Source: Actinokineospora bangkokensis
GTDB taxonomy: Bacteria; Actinomycetota; Actinomycetes; Mycobacteriales; Pseudonocardiaceae
DNA: 64,000 nucleotides
Assembly: GCF_001940455.1 (NCBI RefSeq)
Contig: NZ_MKQR01000016.1
Span: 155,125-219,124, forward strand
Direction of reading: 5' to 3'
Shown here: positions 8,634 to 16,234 of the stretch, one piece after another
How the letters are laid out: every line of letters begins with the position of its first letter
Numbering within the stretch: position 1 is the stretch's first letter
The notes under the pieces: model-generated
Told to the model about the DNA's origin: nothing
Databases searched by the model: none
Seen by the model: only the letters and a program-made list of their open reading frames with translations
Position numbers and translations under genes: made by a program

Positions 8634-8650
8634 CGTTCTCCTGGAGAACG
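8634..8650. promoter_or_regulatory. Palindrome in the 5' region of the LEA-like gene
   Basis: CGTTCTCC-T-GGAGAACG is a perfect 8-bp inverted repeat with a 1-nt centre. It lies 22-38 bp upstream of the start codon. It could be an operator or an RNA hairpin in the leader; the sequence does not decide. Confidence 0.45.
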
Positions 8651-8710
8651 AACGAGGTGTCCGTTTTGTCCCCGAACTCCGGGTGATCACCCCGCGTGGT
8701 TGAATGAGTT

Positions 8711-10027
8711 ATGTCCGCAATGTCGGTTTCCCCGGGTGTGCAGGGCCCGATCCCGCGGCGGGTGGCGGTGGCCAGCGCGATCGGGACGACGATCGAGTGG
8801 TACGACTTCTACCTCTACGCCACGGCGTCGGCGCTGGTGTTCAGCCGCTTGTTCTTCCCCTCGGTCGACCCGGCGACCGGGACGTTGGCGGCGTTCGCCG
8901 CGTTCGCGGCGGGGTTCGGGGCGCGGCCGCTGGGCGCGGTGGTGGCCGGGCACCTGGGGGACCGGGTGGGGCGCAAGAGCGTGCTGGTGGGGGCGCTGCT
9001 GCTCATGGGCGGGGCGACCACGCTCATCGGGGTGCTGCCGACCTACGGGTCGATCGGGGTGCTGGCGCCCGTGCTGCTGGTGGTGCTGCGGACGTTGCAG
9101 GGGATCGCCGTGGGGGCGGAGTGGGGTGGGGCCGCGATCCTCACCGTGGAGCACGCGCCGCACGGGCGGCGGGGGTGGTTCGGGGCGTTCACGCAGATCG
9201 GGTCGCCCGCGGGGATGCTGCTGGCGACGGGGGTGTTCTGGCTCGTGCGGGTGAGCGCGGGCAACGAGGCGTTCCTGGCGTGGGCGTGGCGGATCCCGTT
9301 CCTGCTCAGCGTGGTGCTCGTCGGCGTGGGGTTGGCCGTGCGGTTGCGGCTGCACGACGCGCCGGAGTTCCAGCGGTTGCGCAGCCGGGGGGAGGTGGCC
9401 CGGTTGCCGGTGCTGGACGTGCTGCGGGCGGCGCCGGGGCCGGTGCTGCTCACCACCGGGCTGCGGCTGTCGCAGATCGGGCTCTACGTCCTGCTCACCA
9501 CCTACGGCCTGACCTACATCGCGAACAACCTCGGCGCGGACAGCGACGCCGGGTTGATCGCGGTGGTGGTGTCGTCCGCGCTGTCGATCCCCACGACCCT
9601 GCTGTGGGGGCGGCTGACGGACCGGTTCGGGCGCAAGCGGCCGTACCTGTTCGGGGCGGTGGGCGCGGTCGGGGCGCTCGCGCTGTTCTTCCTCGCCGTC
9701 GACACCGGGTCCACGGTGCTCATCGTGGCGTCGGTGGTGCTGGCGACGAGCCTGTTCTTCGACGCGATGGCCGCCGGGCAGCCCGCGTGGTTCTCCGAGC
9801 TGTTCCCGCTGCACCTGCGCTACAGCGGGGTGTCGCTGGGCTACCAGGTGGGGTCGGTGATCGCGGGCGGGCTCACCCCGCTGATCGCCGCGGCGCTGGT
9901 GCTGCTCGGGGACGGGCGGCCGTGGTGGGTGCTGGCCTACTACGGCGGGTTGGCGGTGCTGACGATCACGGCCGCGCTGCTGGCGCGGGAGACGGCGTTC
10001 GCCGAGCTGGACCGGCCGCGCCCCTGA
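8711..10027 (+). CDS. MHS-type (metabolite:H+ symporter) MFS transporter
   Basis: This 438-residue, 12-TM transporter has the hallmark N-terminus of the MHS family, ASAIGTTIEWYDFYLYATA. The loop 2-3 motif is GHLGDRVGRKSVLVG, LQGIAVGAEWGGA marks TM4, and the second-half motif is GRLTDRFGRKRPYLFG. Relatives import shikimate, alpha-ketoglutarate, proline/betaine or aromatic acids; the substrate here is not known. ATGs at 8711 and 8720 are both possible and neither has a strong ribosome site. Its final 62 bp overlap the convergent AAHS-type exporter, the last gene of the biosynthetic operon. Confidence 0.9.
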   Translation: MSAMSVSPGVQGPIPRRVAVASAIGTTIEWYDFYLYATASALVFSRLFFPSVDPATGTLAAFAAFAAGFGARPLGAVVAGHLGDRVGRKSVLVGALLLMGGATTLIGVLPTYGSIGVLAPVLLVVLRTLQGIAVGAEWGGAAILTVEHAPHGRRGWFGAFTQIGSPAGMLLATGVFWLVRVSAGNEAFLAWAWRIPFLLSVVLVGVGLAVRLRLHDAPEFQRLRSRGEVARLPVLDVLRAAPGPVLLTTGLRLSQIGLYVLLTTYGLTYIANNLGADSDAGLIAVVVSSALSIPTTLLWGRLTDRFGRKRPYLFGAVGAVGALALFFLAVDTGSTVLIVASVVLATSLFFDAMAAGQPAWFSELFPLHLRYSGVSLGYQVGSVIAGGLTPLIAAALVLLGDGRPWWVLAYYGGLAVLTITAALLARETAFAELDRPRP

Positions 10028-11186
10028 CGAGCAGGGCCAGCCCCGCCCCCGCGCACGCCAGGCCCGCCAGCACGAGGAACGGCCCGTCCGCGACGAGGAA
10101 GCCGACCACCAGCGGCCCGAGGATCCCGCCGACGCGGCCGAACCCGGTGCACCAGGCCACCCCGGCCCCGCGCACGGCGGTCGGGAACGCCGCCGCGGCC
10201 AGGCCGATGACCAGGATCTGCGTGCCGGTGGTGCCCAGCCCGACCACCGCCACCAGCACGACCACCGCGGCGGCGGGCGGTGCGGTGCCCAGGGCGAGCA
10301 ACCCCAGCGCGCCCAGGGCGAAGCAGCACGCGACCACCCGCCGGGGGCCGAAGCGCTCGGACAGCGGCGCGGCCAGCAACGCCCCCGCGATCGCGCCGCC
10401 GTTGAGCACGAGCAGCAGCACCAGCGACGCGCTCGTGCCGAAACCCGCGCGCCCCATCAGCTCCGGCAGCCACGTGCCGAGCGCGAAGACCAGCAGCAGC
10501 CCGATGCCGCTGACGAACCCCAGCACCACGGCGGGGACGCGCGCGGGTCCGGTGAACAGCCCGGCGAAGCCCGGCCTGCTCCCCCGGTCCGCGCGCCAGG
10601 ACGGCGATTCGCGCAGCTTCCACGCCGCCAGCGGCAGCAGCGTCACCAGCGGCAGCGCGCCGAGCCAGAACAGCCCGCGCCAGGTGAGGTCGTCGAGCAG
10701 CCACAGCGCGGCGAGGGTGCCCAGCACGCTGCCCAGCGGGATGCCGCAGTAGGTGGCCGTGGTGGCCAGCTGCGCGCGGCCCGGTGGGGCCAGCTCGGAC
10801 ACCAGGGTGCCGGTGGTGGCCACGACCGCGCCGATGCCGATCCCGGTGATCAGCCGCCACGCCCCGAAGGCGGGCACCGACGAGGTGAGCGCGGTGGCGG
10901 CCATGCCGACCGAGAACCAGGCGTAGCCGGTGAGCAGGACGGGCCGCCTGCCCCACCGGTCCGCGACCGCGCCCGCCGCCAGCGCGCCGACGAGCACCCC
11001 GACGAGCGCGCAGCTGCCCAGCAGCCCGGCGGTCTGCGGGGTGAGCTGGCCGAGCTCGCCGGGCGAGCGCAGGAACAGCGGCACCAGGGTGCCGTAGACG
11101 ACCAGGTCGTAGCCGTCGAAGACCAGCCCGGCCGTGCACAGCGCCACGGCCCACGCCGCGTCGCGGCCGGTGGCGGGGGTCGTCAT
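9966..11186 (-). CDS. MFS transporter, aromatic-acid:H+ symporter (AAHS) type
   Basis: This 406-residue, 12-TM protein starts MTTPATGRDAAWAVALCTAG and then has LVFDGYDLVVYGTLVP, the D-G-Y/F-D signature of the AAHS family (PcaK/BenK type) in TM1. The loop 2-3 motif is GAVADRWGRRPVLLTG. The C-terminus is Pro/Ala/Arg-rich. It is last in the minus-strand operon and its ATG overlaps the P450 stop by 4 bp, so it probably exports (or imports) the aromatic-acid-like product or precursor of the PKS pathway. That role is inferred from context. The last 62 bp overlap the convergent MHS gene. Confidence 0.9.
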   Translation of the reverse strand: MTTPATGRDAAWAVALCTAGLVFDGYDLVVYGTLVPLFLRSPGELGQLTPQTAGLLGSCALVGVLVGALAAGAVADRWGRRPVLLTGYAWFSVGMAATALTSSVPAFGAWRLITGIGIGAVVATTGTLVSELAPPGRAQLATTATYCGIPLGSVLGTLAALWLLDDLTWRGLFWLGALPLVTLLPLAAWKLRESPSWRADRGSRPGFAGLFTGPARVPAVVLGFVSGIGLLLVFALGTWLPELMGRAGFGTSASLVLLLVLNGGAIAGALLAAPLSERFGPRRVVACCFALGALGLLALGTAPPAAAVVVLVAVVGLGTTGTQILVIGLAAAAFPTAVRGAGVAWCTGFGRVGGILGPLVVGFLVADGPFLVLAGLACAGAGLALLVRGAAGPARRTPSPAPAARP

Positions 11187-12364
11187 CGGCCGAACCGCAC
11201 GGGCAGGGCGGCGAGGTTGAGGTGGCGGCCGTTGGCGTAGTGCCGCTCGACGGGGCCGTCGAGGCGCATCGGCGGCGCGGCGGCCAGCTCGGCGAGCACG
11301 GCGGTGATCTGCCTGCGGCCGAGCTGGGCGCCCAGGCAGTAGTGGATGCCCTGCCCCAGCGACAGGTGGCGGGCGGCGCCGCGGTCGAGGCGGAACTCCT
11401 CGGGCGCGGTGAACTCGTCGGGGTCGCGGTTGGCCGCGCCGACGGCGAGCAGGACGCGCGAGCCGCGCGGGAGGGTGGTGGTGCCGACGACCACGTCCTC
11501 GGTGGTGACCCGGCTGCCGTGGTCGACGGGGGCGTCCAGGCGCAGGGTCTCGTCGACGGCGGCGAGGCGGTGGCGGGCGTCGGGCAGGACGCGGGCGGCC
11601 AGCTCCGGGTCGCCCGCCAGCCGCCAGAGCAGGTGGCCGGTGGTGTTCATGGTGGTCTCGTGGCCCGCGATGGCGAAGGCGACGAGCATGACGCGCAGCT
11701 GCTCGTCCGGGACCGGGGCGCCGTCGACCCGGGTGCGCACCAGCTCCGCGAGGTAGGAGCCGTCGTGCGGGCCGCGGGCGCGGGCGATCTCGGCGTCGAG
11801 CAGCGCGGCGAACTGCGGCCAGAACTGCCCGCCGGAGGCCATGCTCGCCCACGTGGTGCGGGTGAGATCGAGGATGGCGCCGCGGGCGGCGGCGGAGAAG
11901 CCGATGGTGGTGGCGAGCACGGCCAGCGGCAGGGTGGTGGTCAGCTCGGCCACCAGGTCGGCCGAGCCGCGGCGCACCAGCGGGCGCACCACCTCGGCGG
12001 CCAGCTCGTCGATGCGCGGTTCGACCGCGCGCACCGCGGCGGCGGCCAGCGCCGGGCGCATGAGCGAGCGGAAGGCGGTGTGCTCGGGCGGGTCGTACTC
12101 CAGCGGGGCGAACCGGGGCTGGTCCGCGGCGCGCGGGAAGAACACCCCGGAGGCCGAGGAGAACCGGCCGTGGTCCTTCAGCGCGGCGAAGACGTGCCGG
12201 TAGCGGGCCAGGACCCAGAACCCGCCGTGGGCCTCGCTGTGCACGGGCTCGCCGCGCTCGCGCAGCCCCCGGTGCACCGCGACGGCGGTGTCGGGGGTGA
12301 ACCCCGGGTCGTGGTGGTCGAACCGCGCCACCAGGCGCTCCACTGTGGACATCTGCGTGGTCAT
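11183..12364 (-). CDS. Cytochrome P450 of the PKS-LuxC/E cluster
   Basis: This 393-residue soluble bacterial P450 has the I-helix AGHETT at 233-238, ETLR (ExxR) at 272-275 and the haem loop LSLGQGIHYCLGAQLG with the proximal Cys near 343. The usual Phe seven residues before the Cys (FGxGxHxC) is Leu here, a known but less common variant that can shift haem properties. The length is normal for the class. It is translationally coupled on both sides (ATGA overlaps with the exporter and with the KASIII-like gene). It is therefore a likely tailoring oxygenase for the polyketide or acyl product. Redox partners are not encoded nearby. Confidence 0.93.
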   Translation of the reverse strand: MTTQMSTVERLVARFDHHDPGFTPDTAVAVHRGLRERGEPVHSEAHGGFWVLARYRHVFAALKDHGRFSSASGVFFPRAADQPRFAPLEYDPPEHTAFRSLMRPALAAAAVRAVEPRIDELAAEVVRPLVRRGSADLVAELTTTLPLAVLATTIGFSAAARGAILDLTRTTWASMASGGQFWPQFAALLDAEIARARGPHDGSYLAELVRTRVDGAPVPDEQLRVMLVAFAIAGHETTMNTTGHLLWRLAGDPELAARVLPDARHRLAAVDETLRLDAPVDHGSRVTTEDVVVGTTTLPRGSRVLLAVGAANRDPDEFTAPEEFRLDRGAARHLSLGQGIHYCLGAQLGRRQITAVLAELAAAPPMRLDGPVERHYANGRHLNLAALPVRFGR

Positions 12365-13368
12365 GGGCGCTCCACCAGTGCGGCGGTCCAGGTGTAGCCA
12401 CCGCCGCCGTTGAACACGACGGCCTTCTCCCCGGGGGTGAGCAGGGCCGTGAGGTCGGCCAGGTTGGCGAGCAGGTCGCCCGCGCCGAGGTGGCCCGTGC
12501 CGTCCCCGAGGTCGAGCACCTCGGCGGTGGTCACCTCCGCGAACACCGGGCGGTACAGCTCGAAGGTGAGCCTGCCGATGCGCGGCAGGAGCAGGTACCG
12601 CAGGGTCGGGTCGTCGAGGGCGACGCCCGCGCGCTCGGCGGCGGTGACCACGACCCGCTTGGCGGTGGCGGTGGCCGTGCCGGTGAAGGCCTCGCGGGAG
12701 TGCTCCGCGAAGAAGGCCTTCTTGGTGCGTGCGAGGTCGATGGGCGCGCCCTGCTCGTGGCGGGCGGTGCTGAACGGGTCGTCGCCGCGGTGCATGCCCT
12801 CCAGCTCGGGCGCCGAGGCGCTGGCGAGACCGCGCAGCACCAGGGCGTCGCCCGCGCGCTGGGTGGCGGTGAGGACCATGGCGGTGCCCGCGTCGGCGTG
12901 CACCAGGCCGCGGTCGGAGCGCCAGCGGTCGAAGCCGGGCAGGCAGAACCGGTCGCCGGTGGTGACCACCGCGGCGGAGCCGGGGTTGGCGCGCAGCCAC
13001 GCCACGGCCAGCTCGGTGGCCGCGGCCCCGCCGTTGGACAGCTGCCGGACGCCGATCGGCAGCGCCGCGCCCGCCCCGACCTGGTCGGCCACGTAGTGCG
13101 GGGGCGACCACAGGTCGTGGCCCTGGTAGGTGGTCCAGGCGTGCAGGAGCAGGCCGACCTGGTCGGGGGCGACGCCGGAGGCCGCGAGCGCGCGGCGGGC
13201 GGCGTTGACGGCGAGGACCGGGCCGGGCAGGTCGGGGCCCGCGACCGGGACGCGGGTGTAGCCGGAGCGCTCGGCGTCGGCCTCGGTGAGGCGGCCGTCG
13301 GCCAGGGCGTCGGCCAGGCTCTCGCGGGTCTCGGGCAGCCAGGTGGCCACCGCGCGCACGGAGATCAC
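12361..13368 (-). CDS. Ketoacyl-ACP synthase III-like protein with altered active site
   Basis: This 335-residue protein has the thiolase-fold layout of FabH-like enzymes: an N-terminal VRAVATWLPETRES, LLLHAWTTYQGHD, and the C-terminal KAVVFNGGGGYTWTAALV. At the nucleophile position it reads RQLSNGGAAATEL, where families have an A-C-x-G-F-type motif, so Cys is replaced, most simply by Ser near residue 111. The His-containing PHQAN segment reads LLLPRIGRL, so the His also appears lost. Related proteins in aromatic PKS clusters move acyl groups between carriers (ChlB3/AviN type), and DpsC uses Ser as nucleophile. An acyltransfer role is therefore more likely than condensation. The GTG at 13368 overlaps the acyl reductase stop (GTGA). 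Confidence 0.85.
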   Translation of the reverse strand: MISVRAVATWLPETRESLADALADGRLTEADAERSGYTRVPVAGPDLPGPVLAVNAARRALAASGVAPDQVGLLLHAWTTYQGHDLWSPPHYVADQVGAGAALPIGVRQLSNGGAAATELAVAWLRANPGSAAVVTTGDRFCLPGFDRWRSDRGLVHADAGTAMVLTATQRAGDALVLRGLASASAPELEGMHRGDDPFSTARHEQGAPIDLARTKKAFFAEHSREAFTGTATATAKRVVVTAAERAGVALDDPTLRYLLLPRIGRLTFELYRPVFAEVTTAEVLDLGDGTGHLGAGDLLANLADLTALLTPGEKAVVFNGGGGYTWTAALVERP

Positions 13369-14822
13369 GCCGTGACCCCCTGCCGGTGCGGGGGGAAGAC
13401 GACGTCGAGCGGGTCGGCGCCCTCGGGCAGGTGCTCGTCGGTGGCCCAGCGCACCATCCGGCGGACGGGCTCGAACCCGTCCTGCGGCAGGGCCTGGTGC
13501 ACGCTGACGGCGCAGCCGAGCTCGACGGTGCGCTGCACGCCGACCAGCGGCAGCACCTCGCGCAGCTCGCGGCGCAGCGACGCCGGGTAGACCCCGACGG
13601 TCTGGGTGGCGGCGTCGAGGTGGCGGGCGGCGTCGGCGGCGGAGTCGACCGGGACGACGTTGGCCACCCGGCCCGCCAGCGACACCGCGAAGTCGACCGG
13701 CTCGTCGAGCTGGGAGACCACCACGGCGCCCTCGTCGCCGGTGCCGCCGACGACGGTGTGGAAGCCGCTGGTGCGCACCGCCCGCAGCTTCGCGCGCAGT
13801 TCGGGGTCCAGCGGCGCGGGCGTGGACACCTCGGGCGGGAGCAGGGCGAGGTGGGCGTGCACGCGGCGGGCCAGGTCCTCGGCGGCGGCGACCCCGGCGG
13901 GGCCGGTGCCGCAGGCGGCGTAGACGACCCGGGCGTTGACGCAGCCGACCTGGTTGAACGCGCCCACGTCCAGCGCCAGGCGCCGGGCGACGTCGTCGAC
14001 GGCGTCCGGGTGGAACGCCTCGGGGCCCAGGATCGTGGCGCTCTGCTTGGGGTCGAAGGTGACCAGCTCCAGCCCGGGTGCCAGGTACCCGACGACGTGG
14101 CGCACCGAGGCCATCCCGCCCCAGGCGACGATCTTGTCGAACGCGCCGGGGTGGTAGAGGCGCCGCTCGACCCCGGTGTCGCCGCCCTTCCAGTAGGCGA
14201 CCGACAGCGCCCGGGTGAGCGGGTGGTCGGGTGCCACCTCGGCCATGGTGCGGGCGAGCGCGACCATCGTCAGCGGGTCGTTGGACGGGGTCTTCACCAC
14301 CGCCTCGCCGCGGGTGATGGCGGTGCGCACCAGGGTCATCGCCGCGATGAGGGGGCTGTTGCCCGCGATCACGTGCACCGAGCGGACGCCGAAGGCGTGC
14401 ACGGCGCCGACCCGCCCGTCCGCGGTGCGCCGGGCGGGCCAACCGGTCAGGTGGTCGCGGCCGACGGCGGCCACGACCTCCTCGGTGGCCGCCCGGGTGA
14501 ACAGCGCGGCGAGCAGGCGGTAGTTGGAGCGGACGAGCTGCGGGGGCACGTCGGCCAGCCCCTCGGACTCCGCGACGGCCTCGGCCAGGTGGGGGTTGCT
14601 GTCCGGGTCCAGGCGCTGCCCCAGCTCGGCCAGGTAGTCCAGCACCTCGTCGAGGTCGAGCGCGTTGAGGGCGCGGGCGAGGTCGAGGTCCCGCGCGGCG
14701 AGGCGGGGGACGACCGCGGCCGGGTCCGGCGCGGCGAAGGGCTTGGCGCCCCGGCCGCCGAACTCCAGCAGCGGGCCGTCGACGAGTTCGCCGCGCACGA
14801 CGGCGGGCACGGTCAGCACCAT
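13365..14822 (-). CDS. LuxC-like NADPH-dependent acyl reductase
   Basis: This 485-residue protein of the LuxC acyl-CoA reductase family has an aldehyde-dehydrogenase fold. The nucleotide-binding region contains VRSVHVIAGNSPLIAAMTLV and RGEAVVKTPSNDPLTM. The likely catalytic Cys is in GAFNQVGCVNARVV, near residue 294, as in ALDH-type acyl reductases. LuxC reduces an acyl group handed over by LuxE to the aldehyde. It lies directly after the LuxE-like gene (TGATG, 1-nt overlap), as in lux operons, but luxAB and luxD are absent. In this operon the acyl group is probably the PKS product or another activated acid rather than myristate; that is inference. Confidence 0.88.
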   Translation of the reverse strand: MVLTVPAVVRGELVDGPLLEFGGRGAKPFAAPDPAAVVPRLAARDLDLARALNALDLDEVLDYLAELGQRLDPDSNPHLAEAVAESEGLADVPPQLVRSNYRLLAALFTRAATEEVVAAVGRDHLTGWPARRTADGRVGAVHAFGVRSVHVIAGNSPLIAAMTLVRTAITRGEAVVKTPSNDPLTMVALARTMAEVAPDHPLTRALSVAYWKGGDTGVERRLYHPGAFDKIVAWGGMASVRHVVGYLAPGLELVTFDPKQSATILGPEAFHPDAVDDVARRLALDVGAFNQVGCVNARVVYAACGTGPAGVAAAEDLARRVHAHLALLPPEVSTPAPLDPELRAKLRAVRTSGFHTVVGGTGDEGAVVVSQLDEPVDFAVSLAGRVANVVPVDSAADAARHLDAATQTVGVYPASLRRELREVLPLVGVQRTVELGCAVSVHQALPQDGFEPVRRMVRWATDEHLPEGADPLDVVFPPHRQGVTA

Positions 14823-16234
14823 CAGCCCTCCCCGGTGAGGTGGTCGAGCGCGGCCCGGTGGGCGCTGTCGGTGGCCGCGCAGTTGATCTTGTCGCCGTCC
14901 GGGAGGTCGGCCAGCCTGCGGATGCCGTCGTGCACCTGCGGGGTCGCCCGGCCGCAGTCGCACGGGTCGAAGGCGACGGTGATCCGGTCCTCGGAGCGGA
15001 ACCCGCCCCAGTGCGTCCTGGCCAGCAGGTCGACGAACGCCCCGCGCCCGGTGCGCGTGCCGGTGCGCGGCAGCGGCCGGTCGGTGGCCGGGTCGAGGAC
15101 GAAGGCGATCGTCCACGGCTCCAGGTGGTAGCGGCCCGAGGGGCACATGGGGTGCAGCGCGGTCGTCTCGGTCATGGCGTAGATGTGCTGGAGGCGGTCG
15201 GCGCCGGTGAACCGGCGCACCCGGTCCTGCCAGTCGTCGGGCATGTGCGCGCCCTTGGTGCCCCCGCCCGGTTCGACGAGCGAGTCGGCGGCGAAGACCC
15301 CGGTGCGGCCCGCGTCCAGGCCCGCGGTGGCGAGCTGGTGCAGGGTGTTCCAGGTGTTCATCAGGTAGACGCGCTCGCCCGCGAGGGTGTCGGCGAGGCG
15401 TTCGGCGAAGGCGGGCATGGCCGCCTCGGACTCGCGGCGCAGCCGCTCGAACTCCGCGCGCCTGGCCAGCAGGTCCGGGTCGGCCTCGACGGCCTCGCCC
15501 CGGGCCCTGGCGGCGGCGAGCTGCCCGGCGAGCAGCATCACGTCGGCGCTCATCCGCCCCGGGTGCATGGCGTGCACGTTGTGCTCGCCGCCCGCGACGT
15601 GCGCGGCGAGGGCGTCGGCGCAGCGCATGATGCCGCTGCGGCCGTGCCGGATCATCGGCCACACCACGGGCACCGGGTCCCCGCCGCCGCGCACCCTGGC
15701 GCCCACGACGGCGAACATCGCGTCGACCTCGGCGTGGGTGTGCGGGACGAACGACATCGTCCCCGAGGTCACCGACGAGTGCTGCACGCGCAGGTCGGTG
15801 TGCTCGTCGAGGGAGGCCAGCCAGTCGTCGACGCTGCCCGCCGCGGTGTCGGCGCCGGAGACGTCGACGGTGGTGAGCCTGCCCAGCCAGGCGGTGAGCA
15901 CGTCGAAGCGCTTCCGCCGCAGCAGGACCGACGGGTAGGACTTGTAGACCTGCGGGGAGAACAGCAGCGGGACGACGTCGTCGAGCTCGTGCAGCTCCGC
16001 CACGCCGGTGTCGGCCACGGTGGCGCCCAGCACCTCGACCCGCTCGCGCAGGTCCGCGAACCGCTCGCGCAGCGCGGCCAGTTGCAGCTCGGCCAGCTCG
16101 GTGCTGCCGAGCCGGTGCAGGGCGCGGTAGTCCCCGCCCGCCCAGGTCAGCGGGTCGTCGGCAAACGACCGGGCGTCGCTCGCCGTCGTGGTTCCTGCTG
16201 TCGTGGTTCCTGCCGTCGTCGTGCGCGGTGTCAC
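14822..16234 (-). CDS. LuxE-like acyl-protein synthetase
   Basis: This 470-residue protein of the LuxE family (ANL-related, ATP-dependent acid activation) has QHSSVTSGTMSFVPHTH as the adenylate-forming P-loop region, IYAMTETTALHPMCPSG as the A5-like motif, and THWGGFRSEDRI. A C-terminal Cys (DKINCAATDS, near residue 452) could be the acyl-accepting residue used by LuxE before transfer to LuxC. The GTG at 16234 overlaps the PKS stop (GTGA), with GGGAGGA upstream. The first residues are a Thr-rich 5-residue repeat (TTAGT) encoded by a 15-bp DNA repeat. It should activate the polyketide acid or accept it from the ACP; which of these is not visible. Confidence 0.87.
   Translation of the reverse strand: MTPRTTTAGTTTAGTTTASDARSFADDPLTWAGGDYRALHRLGSTELAELQLAALRERFADLRERVEVLGATVADTGVAELHELDDVVPLLFSPQVYKSYPSVLLRRKRFDVLTAWLGRLTTVDVSGADTAAGSVDDWLASLDEHTDLRVQHSSVTSGTMSFVPHTHAEVDAMFAVVGARVRGGGDPVPVVWPMIRHGRSGIMRCADALAAHVAGGEHNVHAMHPGRMSADVMLLAGQLAAARARGEAVEADPDLLARRAEFERLRRESEAAMPAFAERLADTLAGERVYLMNTWNTLHQLATAGLDAGRTGVFAADSLVEPGGGTKGAHMPDDWQDRVRRFTGADRLQHIYAMTETTALHPMCPSGRYHLEPWTIAFVLDPATDRPLPRTGTRTGRGAFVDLLARTHWGGFRSEDRITVAFDPCDCGRATPQVHDGIRRLADLPDGDKINCAATDSAHRAALDHLTGEG
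16183..16223. repeat. 15-bp tandem repeat inside the LuxE-like N-terminus
   Basis: CCGTCGTGGTTCCTG (16183-16197) and CTGTCGTGGTTCCTG (16198-16212) are followed by a partial third unit. It encodes a Thr/Ala/Gly tail ahead of the folded domain and may vary in length between strains. Confidence 0.8.

Noticed and set aside
13365-16234. A true bioluminescence lux operon
   Set aside because: luxA, luxB and luxD are absent and the genes are coupled to a PKS, KASIII-like protein and P450.
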